The notes: generated from the letters alone by a model not told the origin. A DNA stretch of 64,000 nt from Sphingomonadales bacterium (GCA_027491235.1 JAIXWO010000021.1:620001-684000), one strand, 5' to 3'; positions 51,746 to 61,257 are shown, counted from the stretch's first letter. A program made the numbers and translations.

Positions 51746-52710
51746 ACTGCCAGCTTGAGGAAGGGAATAGGCGGCGTGGAGCGGAGCACAATGGGTCGCC
51801 CTTCAATGGCCCTGAATGTTTCGCCATCCAGAATGACGCTGGTGCCGCAGCTTTCGATGCGGATAACATCGCCCTGCTGCACATGCACGCCGCGCACAGG
51901 TTCCCGGCCGAGCCTGCCGGCAATGGCGGCCCAGAGCGCGCGGACAAGTGCCGGGGCCGATTGCTCGATGGCGAGCAGCTTCAACCCCATCGCGCCGGGC
52001 GCGCTGGTCCGGCCGTTGAGCAGCAGCTTTTCCAAAGTCGTGACGATCAGGAAGGAGAAGCGGCGTGTTGCCTCTCCATCGCGGATCAACGAGACGGAGA
52101 CGGGGTTTGGCGCGGGCGGCAGCAGACGGCCATGCAGGCCAGAGATCATCGCGAATACAGCGGCAATCCCGGCAATCACATGGCACAGCCCGTTGGGCAG
52201 GCCGAGGGGATAGAGTTTTTCGCGGCAATAGAGAATTGTGTCAGCAAGGCCTGCGCCGCCCAGAAACATACCAAGGACAGGGCGGTTGCTATGTTCGCCC
52301 TCGGTCAGCGAAATGAGCTCCCGCTGGACGACATGGTCATGCAAGTCATGGCGTGCGGCCTCGACAATCCGCTCCAGCATCCCGATGGGATCCCCATCAG
52401 CCCCCAGATCAAGCGCGATCAGGTTGGTCTTGCCATTGGGCAGGACAGCGACCGGCGGCGGTGACGCGCCGAAATAACCGCCATGGTGAATTTCGGTCAG
52501 GGCGGCCTGCACCGTCCCATCGCCGCCATTGATGATCAGAATGCGCGGCTTGACCTGCGCAATGGAGGTGAGGGCGGCACCAATCTGGCTCGCATCCTCA
52601 ACCTCATAATGGAACACTTCGGGGTGTTGCGCGCAAAAGGAACGGATGCGCGGCAGGATGGCGCGGTTGCCCGTCGAATTCGGGTTCGAAAGCAGGGCAA
52701 CAAGCGCCAT
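51742..52710 (-). CDS. LCB5/YegS-type lipid kinase (diacylglycerol/ceramide kinase family)
   Basis: LSNPNSTGNRA...ILIINGGDGTVQAALTEI...VAVLPNGKTNLIALDLG; ATGA overlap with 50876..51745. Confidence 0.85.
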   Translation of the reverse strand: MALVALLSNPNSTGNRAILPRIRSFCAQHPEVFHYEVEDASQIGAALTSIAQVKPRILIINGGDGTVQAALTEIHHGGYFGASPPPVAVLPNGKTNLIALDLGADGDPIGMLERIVEAARHDLHDHVVQRELISLTEGEHSNRPVLGMFLGGAGLADTILYCREKLYPLGLPNGLCHVIAGIAAVFAMISGLHGRLLPPAPNPVSVSLIRDGEATRRFSFLIVTTLEKLLLNGRTSAPGAMGLKLLAIEQSAPALVRALWAAIAGRLGREPVRGVHVQQGDVIRIESCGTSVILDGETFRAIEGRPIVLRSTPPIPFLKLAV

Positions 52711-52712
52711 GC

Positions 52713-53204
52713 CTAGAGGTACCGCACCGTGATCGGCACAATGGTTGTGCCGTTGGCGACAGAGACCTGCACTTGGCTGGCCGGCGGCTTGCGTCCAAAC
52801 AGCACGGACATCAGCGAGAATTTCGGGTTGCCCGATGCGCCAATGCCGTCAGACCGGTCTGTATCGCCGTTCTTATTAATATCATGGCGGACATCGACGG
52901 CATAGGTGCCGGCCGCGCCAACGGGAACGCAAATTTCAATCGGGCCGGATGCCGGCACGTCATATTCATAGCGCTTATGCGCGAACTTCTTGTTGAAATA
53001 GGTGTCTGGGTCACCGGTGAAGGTGCGCACACGCACCGTGCCCGCACGACTTTTGAGGCCTGCCACACGGACGAGGATCGTCGGCTCGCGGCCGCCGGAA
53101 CACAGCGACGGGTTCGGGCCCAAAGCTTGGGCCATCCCGAATCCGGGTAAGCCCAAAGCCGCCGTTGCCAGCACCAACATTCCTTTACGCAACTTTGCCA
53201 TCAT
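52713..53204 (-). CDS. DUF2141 secreted protein
   Basis: signal peptide; VAGLKSRAGTVRVRTF...ICVPVGAAGTYAVDVRHDINKNGDTDRSDGIGASGNPKFS. Confidence 0.85.
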   Translation of the reverse strand: MMAKLRKGMLVLATAALGLPGFGMAQALGPNPSLCSGGREPTILVRVAGLKSRAGTVRVRTFTGDPDTYFNKKFAHKRYEYDVPASGPIEICVPVGAAGTYAVDVRHDINKNGDTDRSDGIGASGNPKFSLMSVLFGRKPPASQVQVSVANGTTIVPITVRYL

Positions 53205-53337
53205 TCTGACACCCTTGAAAAATGCATCGGGCCGTTTGCACTCACGGCCAGACTCACCTAATCCTCGTTGGCACGATCCATCTGGACTCCATTTGCGGCC
53301 AAATCATGGTCAGGAATCGACTGAATTCAGAAATACG

Positions 53338-54543
53338 ATGTTGACCTCCACTGACCGCTACATTGCGCGATTGATCGCTGTGCCGTTGTTTTCGACGCTC
53401 GTCATCGCGGCCATGCTGCTTGTGCTCGACAAAATGTTGCGCCTTTTTGATTTTGTGGCGCAGGAAGGTGGCCCCGTCAGCGTCATTTGGCGCATGCTGG
53501 CAAATCTGCTGCCCGAATACCTCTCGCTCGGCATTCCCATTGGTTTGATGCTCGGCATCCTGCTCGCATTCCGGAAGCTGGCAACGACGTCGGAGCTCGA
53601 TGTCTTCCGCGCCGTCGGCATGAGCTATGGGCGGCTTCTGCGCGTCCCCTATATCTTTGCCGGAGTGCTGGCGCTTGTGAACTTGGGCATTGTCGGCTTT
53701 GTTCAGCCCTATTCCCGCTATGCCTATGAGGGGTTGCGGTTTGAACTGCGCTCCGGTGCGCTTGGGGCCTCTATCAAGGTTGGGGAGTTTGCCCGCTTCG
53801 GCAAGCGGATGACGATGCGGATCGAACGGTCCGAAAATGGCGGACAGGATCTCTACGGCATTTTTGTGCGCGCGACGTCAAAGAACAATACCTCGCTGTC
53901 GGTCACGGCGGAGCGGGGGACGTTCATGGCGACGGATGACCCGGACGTCATCATTCTGCGCCTGAAAAATGGCGTGCTGGTGCATGATGCGCCAACCTAT
54001 ATCCAGCCCCGCGTGCTGACCTTCACGGCCCATGATCTGCCCATTGACCTTCCAAAGATTGAGGCGTTCCGTGGGCGCGGCGACAAGGACGGGGAATTGA
54101 CGATTCCGGAACTCGTCCGGGTCAGCCAGGACAAGAATACGCCGCTTGCCTTGCGACACCAAAGCCGCGCCAATTTCCATTTCCGGCTGGTCGAGGTCGC
54201 CATGATGCTGCTCTTGCCGTTGCTTGCTGTCGCGCTCGCAGTGCCGCCCAAACGGTCGTCTTCAGCGCTTGGTGTCTTCCTGTCGATCGTGATGGTTGTG
54301 ACCTATCACAAGATAAATGAATGGGCCGAAGGCATGGGATCGCTGAACAAGGTGGATCCCTTCTTCGCGCTGTGGACGCCGTTCCTCCTGTTTGCGGGCC
54401 TCATCTGCTGGATGTACTGGACGCTTGCCTATAAACCCGGTGGGCAGCCTATCGGTGCTTTGGAAAAGGGCTTTTCTGTCCTCGGCAAATCGATCCGCAA
54501 TCTCCTGGCCCGTAAACAGGCTAAAGGGATGCCGCCTGTATGA
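53338..54543 (+). CDS. lptF: LPS export ABC transporter permease LptF
   Basis: YIARLIAVPLFSTLVIAAMLLVLDKMLRLFDF...PEYLSLGIPIGLMLGILLAFRKLATTSELDVFRAVGMSYGRLL. Confidence 0.92.
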   Translation: MLTSTDRYIARLIAVPLFSTLVIAAMLLVLDKMLRLFDFVAQEGGPVSVIWRMLANLLPEYLSLGIPIGLMLGILLAFRKLATTSELDVFRAVGMSYGRLLRVPYIFAGVLALVNLGIVGFVQPYSRYAYEGLRFELRSGALGASIKVGEFARFGKRMTMRIERSENGGQDLYGIFVRATSKNNTSLSVTAERGTFMATDDPDVIILRLKNGVLVHDAPTYIQPRVLTFTAHDLPIDLPKIEAFRGRGDKDGELTIPELVRVSQDKNTPLALRHQSRANFHFRLVEVAMMLLLPLLAVALAVPPKRSSSALGVFLSIVMVVTYHKINEWAEGMGSLNKVDPFFALWTPFLLFAGLICWMYWTLAYKPGGQPIGALEKGFSVLGKSIRNLLARKQAKGMPPV

Positions 54544-55634
54544 GTGCGCAGTTTTTCCCGTCCAAGACGATGTCCCTCTATATGGGGCGGCTCTTTCTTG
54601 TGCGCAGCGTCGCGGTGCTGGCGGCTCTGGTCCTTGTCTTGCAGGCGCTTGATCTGCTGGGAGAGTCGGACAAGATTCTCGCGGTCCCCGGAAATGATAA
54701 TGGCGATATCTGGCGCTACGTGTCCATGCGGATGCCGCAGATCATCCAGCGGTTTCTACCTTTTTCGGTCCTCTTGGGCGCCCTCATCACCATGGTGACG
54801 CTCAACCAGAATAGCGAAGTGGTGTCGATGAAGGCGTCGGGGCTCTCCGCGCATCAGGTGCTTGCTCCGTTGATCATCGCAAGCATCGGGGTCGCCGCCA
54901 TCTCGTTTGCCTTTAATGAGCGGATTGTGACACGGGCGACGGCCACGCTGAACCGCTGGCAAAAGGTGGAATATGCCGCGATCCCGATGGACAGCCGGGT
55001 GCAATCTGACATTTGGGTCCGCGATGGAACGAACCTCATCAATGCCGGCAGCGTGCAGGGGCGCGGCATGGGCACGCGTCTGGCCGATATCACCATCTAT
55101 GATCGCAGCGGCGGGGAATTGAGCGCCATCATCAAGGCGAAGGCGGGGCGTCCGCAGGACACGGGTTGGCAGCTCGATGGGGCCAGCCGTTTCGATGTGA
55201 AGCGCGGCGTACGTGAAGATTTAGGCAAGGTCACCGCCGCTTCGGGCGTCCGTCCCGACCAGTTCACTCTGGCCAGTGTCGATCCCGACGGACTTTCTTT
55301 CCTGCAGCTTTGGGGCGCCATTGACGATCTGGAGGCCGCGGGTCGACCGACGCGGTCGCTCAAGGCATCGCTCTGGCATAAGATTTCCGGTCCGATGTCA
55401 ACCGTGCTGATGCCCCTGCTGGCGGCCGTTGCCGCCTTTGGGGTTGCCCGATCCGGCAAATTGTTCGTCCGCGCCGTCATCGGGATGGCGCTGGGCTTTG
55501 CTTATTTCGTCGCAGACAATTTCGGCCTCGCGATGGGAGACTTGGGCGTCTACCCGCCGCTGCTGGCGGCCTGGGGGCCGTTCTTCCTTTTCCTGCTTAT
55601 CGGCGAATATGTGCTGGTGAAGACCGAGGAGTAG
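54540..55634 (+). CDS. lptG: LPS export ABC transporter permease LptG
   Basis: MSLYMGRLFLVRSVAVLAALVLVLQALDLLGES...LLGALITMVTLNQNSEVVSMKASGLS; ATGA overlap with lptF. Confidence 0.92.
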   Translation: MSAQFFPSKTMSLYMGRLFLVRSVAVLAALVLVLQALDLLGESDKILAVPGNDNGDIWRYVSMRMPQIIQRFLPFSVLLGALITMVTLNQNSEVVSMKASGLSAHQVLAPLIIASIGVAAISFAFNERIVTRATATLNRWQKVEYAAIPMDSRVQSDIWVRDGTNLINAGSVQGRGMGTRLADITIYDRSGGELSAIIKAKAGRPQDTGWQLDGASRFDVKRGVREDLGKVTAASGVRPDQFTLASVDPDGLSFLQLWGAIDDLEAAGRPTRSLKASLWHKISGPMSTVLMPLLAAVAAFGVARSGKLFVRAVIGMALGFAYFVADNFGLAMGDLGVYPPLLAAWGPFFLFLLIGEYVLVKTEE

Positions 55635-55641
55635 CGGAGCC

Positions 55642-56784
55642 TTAACGCCCGCGCTGGAACGTGCTTCTCACCAACGTCGTCAACAGCCCCGGAAGCCCGG
55701 CATAGCTTGCGGCATGATAGCGCGAGGTCTCTGGCAGCGCGGCGACGAGACGGCGGTGCGCTTCGGCCAGCGAGTGATAGGGCAGCCCTGGCAGCAGATG
55801 GTGAAGCGCATGGTAGCGCAGCCCCACCGGTGCCCAAAGCGCGGGCAGGAAAGCAGGCGGCGGCACGTTGACGCTGTCGAGATATTGGCCGGTGACGGTC
55901 ATGACCTCGCCGTCATTCTCCCAAAGATGGGCGACCAGCGTGCGGAACTGGTTGATGACGACCACCCCTGCATGAATGGCGAGCGCAATGAGGAAGGCGC
56001 GCAGCGGGATGATGCCTGTGGCCACCAGCGTGATCAGCGTGATCGCCCATAGGCTCGCGGCGGTTTCCTGCACGATCCACATCCGGCGGAAATCCCCTTC
56101 GGGCATCCGCCTGCGATAGTCGGGATTGATCGATAGGCTCGAATAGCGCTCCACCACCGTGCGACGCAGGGTCGACGAGAGGAGCGACAATGGTGCCAGC
56201 AGGCCATAGCGGACCAGCACAGCAATCGGCCCGAGCGCCGACACGATCACAAACAGCGGCACCGTCCATGGCTTCATCAGCGCCAATGGCAGATATTCAG
56301 GGTCTTCCTTCGTGCCATAGCGCGTGCGGGCATGGTGCAGGCTGTGCACCCCTTCATACATGAAGGACGGCACCAGCAAAGGCACACCGATGAGCGCGTT
56401 CCAGGCAAAACGGAAGCCGGGCAACGCGGTCGGACGGATATGCGTCAGTTCATGAATGAACAGGCCCGCGCGATACAGCGTCGCAATGGCGAGCGCAGCC
56501 CAGCCGAGCAAGGCACCGGTCGTATCGGCCATGATGGCCATTGCCAAGGCGACATAGCCCACAAGCGTGCAGGCGAGAAAATCGGGCCAATAATATTCGG
56601 GCCGCGCGGTCGAAAGGTCGCGCGTCAATTCGGCGGCCGCGCGGATCATCGCGGCATCGTCGGGATGCTGTGAAAGCGGGATGGACGCCGTCTTGGGCGC
56701 GCCGGATGCAGTCGCTTCATCAGCCGAAAGGAGCGAGGTTTTCATATCGTTTCCAAATCTCTCTTGTCCCTTAGACGAGATCAT
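55642..56784 (-). CDS. Membrane fatty-acid desaturase
   Basis: histidine boxes HELTH, HSLHH, HALHH; start may be 56745. Confidence 0.88.
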   Translation of the reverse strand: MISSKGQERFGNDMKTSLLSADEATASGAPKTASIPLSQHPDDAAMIRAAAELTRDLSTARPEYYWPDFLACTLVGYVALAMAIMADTTGALLGWAALAIATLYRAGLFIHELTHIRPTALPGFRFAWNALIGVPLLVPSFMYEGVHSLHHARTRYGTKEDPEYLPLALMKPWTVPLFVIVSALGPIAVLVRYGLLAPLSLLSSTLRRTVVERYSSLSINPDYRRRMPEGDFRRMWIVQETAASLWAITLITLVATGIIPLRAFLIALAIHAGVVVINQFRTLVAHLWENDGEVMTVTGQYLDSVNVPPPAFLPALWAPVGLRYHALHHLLPGLPYHSLAEAHRRLVAALPETSRYHAASYAGLPGLLTTLVRSTFQRGR

Positions 56785-56864
56785 CGTGGCAGGATGATGG
56801 CGGTGGGGCGGCCGGCCTGCACTGGCGACTGTCCTTTGGCGCGTTTCATATCGCCCGACTCATA

Positions 56865-58094
56865 TTGGTTGCCTTGACATCGTTGCAAGAAGGCGGGACT
56901 TGGCAGCCTTCATTGCGGGCAGAGGGAACCGAGGCATTGACCCAGATCAGTTTGAGCGTCCGACCGGTCAAAACCAAGGCGGACCGCGCAGCCTTTGTGG
57001 ACCTGCCTTTCCGGCTTTACGCCAAGGATCCCAACTGGGTGCCGCCGCTGAAGGATGAGGTTTATGGCCTGATCACGCCGGGCAAAAATCCCTGGTTTGA
57101 ACATGGCGAGGCGCAACTCTTTTTGGCTGAACGCGGCGGGCAGGTTGTTGGCCGGATCACCGCGCATATTGATCAGCTTGCGCTCGCCCAACCGCCAGAA
57201 CAGGGCATGGGGCCGGGCGTCGGCTTTTGGGGTTTCTTGGAAGCCGAAGATGAAGAGGCCGGCAAGGCGCTCCTCGACGCGGCGGCAGACTGGCTCCGCA
57301 CCAAGGGCATGAACCGCGCCATGGGGCCGTTGAGCTTTTCCTATTGGGATGAAATCGGCCTGCTGGTCGATGGGTTCGATACGCCGCCTGTCGCTATGAT
57401 GGGCTTCAACGCCGCGTCCTATCAGGCATGGATTGAAGCATCCGGTTATGGAGGCGTGCAAGATCTTTTCACCTACGCCGTGCCGATTGCCGATGGCTTC
57501 CCTGAACTGGTCAATCGCCTTGTCGCGATGGGGGACAAGAGCGAGCGGATTCGCATCCGCCGCGTCGACAAAAGCCGTTTCGATGAAGAGGCCGCGCTCA
57601 TCATCGGCATATTGAATGACGCTTGGTCCGACAATTGGGGCTTCGTGCCGTTCACGCCGGCCGAAATTGCCTATGCGGGCAAGAAGCTGAAACCGATTGT
57701 CTATGAAGACCTGATCCGTGTGGCGGAGGTGGATGGTGAGCCTGTCGCCTTCATGATGACGATCCCGGATCTCAATGAGAAGACCAAAGGCTTCAATGGG
57801 GCGCTCTTTCCGTTCAATTGGGCCAAGCTGCTCTGGTGGCTGCGCGCGCCCAAGGTCCGCACCATGCGCGTCCCCCTGATGGGCGTGCTGAAAAAGCACC
57901 AGAGCTCACGCCTGGCCAGTCAGCTCGCGATGATGATGATCGAGTATATCCGGCGAGATGCAGTATCGAAATTTGGCGCGACACAGGGCGATTTCGGCTG
58001 GGTGCTGGCATCCAACGGCCCGATGCGCTCAGTGGGCGAAGCTGTGGGCGGCACGGTCAACAAGGTTTACCGCGTCTACGAAAAGGCAATCTGA
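56865..58094 (+). CDS. GNAT-like acyltransferase, candidate bacterial ceramide synthase
   Basis: VRPVKTKADRAAFVDLPFRLYAKDPNWVPPLKDEVYGLITPGKNPWFEHGEAQLFLAERGGQVVGRI; TTG starts at 56865 or 56937. Confidence 0.6.
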   Translation: MVALTSLQEGGTWQPSLRAEGTEALTQISLSVRPVKTKADRAAFVDLPFRLYAKDPNWVPPLKDEVYGLITPGKNPWFEHGEAQLFLAERGGQVVGRITAHIDQLALAQPPEQGMGPGVGFWGFLEAEDEEAGKALLDAAADWLRTKGMNRAMGPLSFSYWDEIGLLVDGFDTPPVAMMGFNAASYQAWIEASGYGGVQDLFTYAVPIADGFPELVNRLVAMGDKSERIRIRRVDKSRFDEEAALIIGILNDAWSDNWGFVPFTPAEIAYAGKKLKPIVYEDLIRVAEVDGEPVAFMMTIPDLNEKTKGFNGALFPFNWAKLLWWLRAPKVRTMRVPLMGVLKKHQSSRLASQLAMMMIEYIRRDAVSKFGATQGDFGWVLASNGPMRSVGEAVGGTVNKVYRVYEKAI

Positions 58095-58846
58095 TCGCCC
58101 GACGGCGCCATGATATGCGGCAAGGCCGCCGCGAGCGTTGAGTAATGCGACCCATCCATGATCTGGCGGACGCACGCCACATTGGGGAGCGCCTGTGCAA
58201 GCGCTTCGGCCATGGCGGGCGGCACCCAGTTATCCGCCGTGCCATACCAGATGGTGGTGGGCACGCCGACGCGGGCGAGCACGCCTGACCAAGGTGCCAC
58301 ATAAGCGGTGATCTCTGCCCGATAGGCGGCAGCGCCTCCGCTCAGGCACGTTTGCGCAACGGCAGACCAGTCGCGCCGGAAGGTCGGATCGGCGGCAAGC
58401 GGCGCGTCTTTTCCCTGCGACAAGGCAAACACCTGCCGCGCGAAGAAATCTGGCGCAATCCGGGCCACCAGCGCCTGCACACGCGTGACGAGACGAAACA
58501 GCCAAGGGTGGTTTCGCGCCATGCGGAAGATGGGGCCGCCTGCCATGTCCTTCAGAAAATCGCCCAGCTCGAGCGGTGCGGCAGGCGCAATCAGATGGAG
58601 ATGCGCAATCTGGGATGGATGGTCGGCGGCAAAGCGCATCGCGCCAAAAGCCCCGAGCGAAAAGCCAATCAGTGTGACAGGGGTTGCGCCGAACCGGGCT
58701 TTGATCTGGTCGGACACCGGCCCATCGCGCAGGTCCGGGGCAAAGGCGTCTACCCTCTCCGAAACCAGTTTGAGCTCGTCAGGGCCACCGGGCAGGCCGT
58801 GCAGGTAAACGAGCGGCGCCGCGGCATTCAATCCAGCACAATCCAT
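58076..58846 (-). CDS. Alpha/beta hydrolase
   Basis: PLVYLHGLPGGPDE...VTLIGFSLGAFGAMRFAADHP. Confidence 0.88.
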   Translation of the reverse strand: MDCAGLNAAAPLVYLHGLPGGPDELKLVSERVDAFAPDLRDGPVSDQIKARFGATPVTLIGFSLGAFGAMRFAADHPSQIAHLHLIAPAAPLELGDFLKDMAGGPIFRMARNHPWLFRLVTRVQALVARIAPDFFARQVFALSQGKDAPLAADPTFRRDWSAVAQTCLSGGAAAYRAEITAYVAPWSGVLARVGVPTTIWYGTADNWVPPAMAEALAQALPNVACVRQIMDGSHYSTLAAALPHIMAPSGDQIAFS

Positions 58847-59598
58847 GTTGCGGCATGGTCGCTCGCCTTTTCGCGGCCGCGATAGTCCTTGTCGACGCCC
58901 GCATCGACCAAACGGTCAGCGGCTTCAGGTGAGAGCATCAGATGGTCGATGCGGAAGCCTGCATCGCGCTGCCAGGCGCCGGCCTGATAATCCCAGAAGG
59001 TCCACAACCGTCCCTTGGGATGGCGTGCCTCCAGCGCATCAGTCAGGCCGAGCGCGGAGAGGCGGCGGAAGGCAGCGCGGCTTTCAGGCTGCATCAGCGC
59101 GTCGTCGATCATTGCCTTGGGGTTGGCGATGTCGTCGTCGGTTGGGATGACATTATAGTCACCTGCCAGCACGACAGGGATTTCGAGCGCCAGCAACTCC
59201 GCCGCCCGCGCGGTTAGCCGCTCGAACCAGCGCAGCTTGTAATCGAACTTCGGCCCCGGTTGCGGGTTGCCATTGGGCAGATAGATAGATGCCACGCGGA
59301 TGCCGAACGCATCGGCCTCGATATAGCGGCTGTGCTCATCGTCAGGCTCTCCGCTCAGGCCCTTTTGGACCTCAACGGGCCTTTCCCCGCGCGCAAGGAT
59401 AGCGACGCCGTTAAAGCCCTTTTGGCCATGGAAGACGCCGTAATAGCCAGCTGCCTCAATGTCAGCGACGGGCAGTGTCTCGTCGCTTGATTTGAGTTCC
59501 TGCAGGCAGACGATATCGGGCTTCTGTTCGTCCAGCCATTCGATCAGGCGGGGAAGACGGGCCTTGATGCCGTTGACGTTATAGGTGGCGATCCGCAT
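58828..59598 (-). CDS. xth: Exodeoxyribonuclease III
   Basis: MRIATYNVNGIKARLPRLIEWLDEQKPDIVCLQELKSSD; GDYNVIPTDDDI; KASDHAATWI. Confidence 0.95.
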   Translation of the reverse strand: MRIATYNVNGIKARLPRLIEWLDEQKPDIVCLQELKSSDETLPVADIEAAGYYGVFHGQKGFNGVAILARGERPVEVQKGLSGEPDDEHSRYIEADAFGIRVASIYLPNGNPQPGPKFDYKLRWFERLTARAAELLALEIPVVLAGDYNVIPTDDDIANPKAMIDDALMQPESRAAFRRLSALGLTDALEARHPKGRLWTFWDYQAGAWQRDAGFRIDHLMLSPEAADRLVDAGVDKDYRGREKASDHAATWIVLD

Positions 59599-59924
59599 CA
59601 GACAGAAAAGCTGGCGCCGCACCCGCAGCCGGAGGCCGCATTGGGGTTGGTGACGCGAAACGCGCTGCCGCCCAGCGATTCGACATAATCGACATGGGAG
59701 CCATCGAGCAGGTCGAGGCTCATCGGGTCCACGACGAGCTTTACGCCATCTGTTTCCGTCACCAGATCATCGGTGTCGATGCCCTCGGCAAGACCAAAAC
59801 GATACTGAAAGCCCGAACAGCCGCCGCCTTCAACCGACAGGCGCAACATCGCGGGTTTGCCCTGTTTGCTCGCGATAAAGGCGACACGCGCGGCAGCGCT
59901 TGGGGTCAGGTCAACGGTTTGCAT
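59598..59924 (-). CDS. Iron-sulfur cluster insertion protein (ErpA/IscA A-type carrier)
   Basis: LRLSVEGGGCSGFQYRFGL...NPNAASGCGCGASFSV three-Cys A-type signature. Confidence 0.93.
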   Translation of the reverse strand: MQTVDLTPSAAARVAFIASKQGKPAMLRLSVEGGGCSGFQYRFGLAEGIDTDDLVTETDGVKLVVDPMSLDLLDGSHVDYVESLGGSAFRVTNPNAASGCGCGASFSV

Positions 59925-59981
59925 GAGGTACAGATAGGCGCGACGGGCGTTCGGGGCAAGGCGCGCCAGCTGCCGGGGTAG

Positions 59982-60053
59982 GTGTCATTCCCGCGAACGC
60001 GAGAATCCAAGGGGCGTTAGAGAAGCTGGATTCCCGCTTTCGCGGGAATGACA
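59982..60053. repeat. REP-like inverted repeat element (class C)
   Basis: tgtcattcccgcgaacgcgagaatcca ... tggattcccgctttcgcgggaatgaca. Confidence 0.85.
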
Positions 60054-60075
60054 TAAGCAACGTGACGGTTAAGTC

Positions 60076-61257
60076 TTACTCAGCCTTGCCCGGACCACCG
60101 AGGGCGACATTGCCGGCGGCGCGACGTTCCATGGCCAACAGATAACCGTCGGTCCGCAGGAACGGCGTCGGGTTCACAGCGCGGCCGTCAAGGCGCACTT
60201 CATAGTGCAGATGGCTGCCCGTGGAACGGCCGGTTGAACCCATCAGTCCGATGAGATCACCGCGCTTCACGCGGGTTCCGGCGACTGCGCGGATTGCCGA
60301 GAGGTGGCCATAACGGGTCTGGATGCCCTTGCCATGGTCGATTTCAACAAGATTGCCATAACCGCCGACCCAGCCGGTGCGGCCGATGATGCCATCAGCC
60401 GTTGCATAGATCGGTGTGCCAACGGGGCCGGGAATGTCGACGCCGCTATGCATGGCAGCACCGCCACGGAACGGGTCGGACCGGACACCAAAGCCGCTGG
60501 TCAGCGAAATCGCGGTCGCAACCGGCTTTGCAGAAGGAATGGCAACCATCGCCTGCTCCAGCTGGTCGAGACGCTTCCAGCTGTTGAACAGCGCGCGGAA
60601 CTGGGCATCGGTCTTTTCAGAAGTCGGTGCCTTATAGTCCGCAGGAACAGGCTCATATGGGCCACCCATGGCAAGGCTCAAACGCTGCGGGTTGATACCC
60701 AACTTCGCGACGACGCCTGCCTTCATGCGATATTCGTTTTCGGTTGCAGCCAGCAGCTTGCCGGCAATGACGCTCTGCTTGGCAGCAACCGGCGCAAAGG
60801 CGGCTGCGATATCTGCGGACTGGGGCGACGTGCCAGCATCAGAGGGCAGCAACGTGGCCAAAGTCTTGGCGTCGCCCTTGCCTGCAAGAACGCTGGCGAG
60901 GAAAGCCTGACGCTTTTCAAGGCGTTCTGCATGGGTGCGCGCATCCTTGCGGATGGTCGCCACTTCGGCCTGAAGCGATGCCACGCGCGTTTCCATGGCG
61001 GAAACGGCGGCAGACTGTTCAGCATAGTTGGTGAGAGTCGACGAAACGGCGGGGGCGGAAATCGCCACGCCCGCGGCGCCTGCAATGCCGGATGTCGCGC
61101 ACAGGGCGAGACAAGCGGCGGCAAGGACCTGTGTGCGGGTGCTCAAAGCCACGCGGCGCATCGCTTTGCCGTCATGAAAGAACACTTCTTTCGGTCTAAA
61201 AAACTCACGTACGCGCTCCACTATCCCGGTCGCGGCCGTGAACGAAACGAACGTCAT
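60076..61257 (-). CDS. M23 family metallopeptidase
   Basis: FGVRSDPFRGGAAMHSGVDIPGPVGTPIYATADGIIGRTGWVGGYGNLVEIDHGKGIQTRYGHLSAI...STGSHLHYEVRLDG. Confidence 0.92.
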   Translation of the reverse strand: MTFVSFTAATGIVERVREFFRPKEVFFHDGKAMRRVALSTRTQVLAAACLALCATSGIAGAAGVAISAPAVSSTLTNYAEQSAAVSAMETRVASLQAEVATIRKDARTHAERLEKRQAFLASVLAGKGDAKTLATLLPSDAGTSPQSADIAAAFAPVAAKQSVIAGKLLAATENEYRMKAGVVAKLGINPQRLSLAMGGPYEPVPADYKAPTSEKTDAQFRALFNSWKRLDQLEQAMVAIPSAKPVATAISLTSGFGVRSDPFRGGAAMHSGVDIPGPVGTPIYATADGIIGRTGWVGGYGNLVEIDHGKGIQTRYGHLSAIRAVAGTRVKRGDLIGLMGSTGRSTGSHLHYEVRLDGRAVNPTPFLRTDGYLLAMERRAAGNVALGGPGKAE

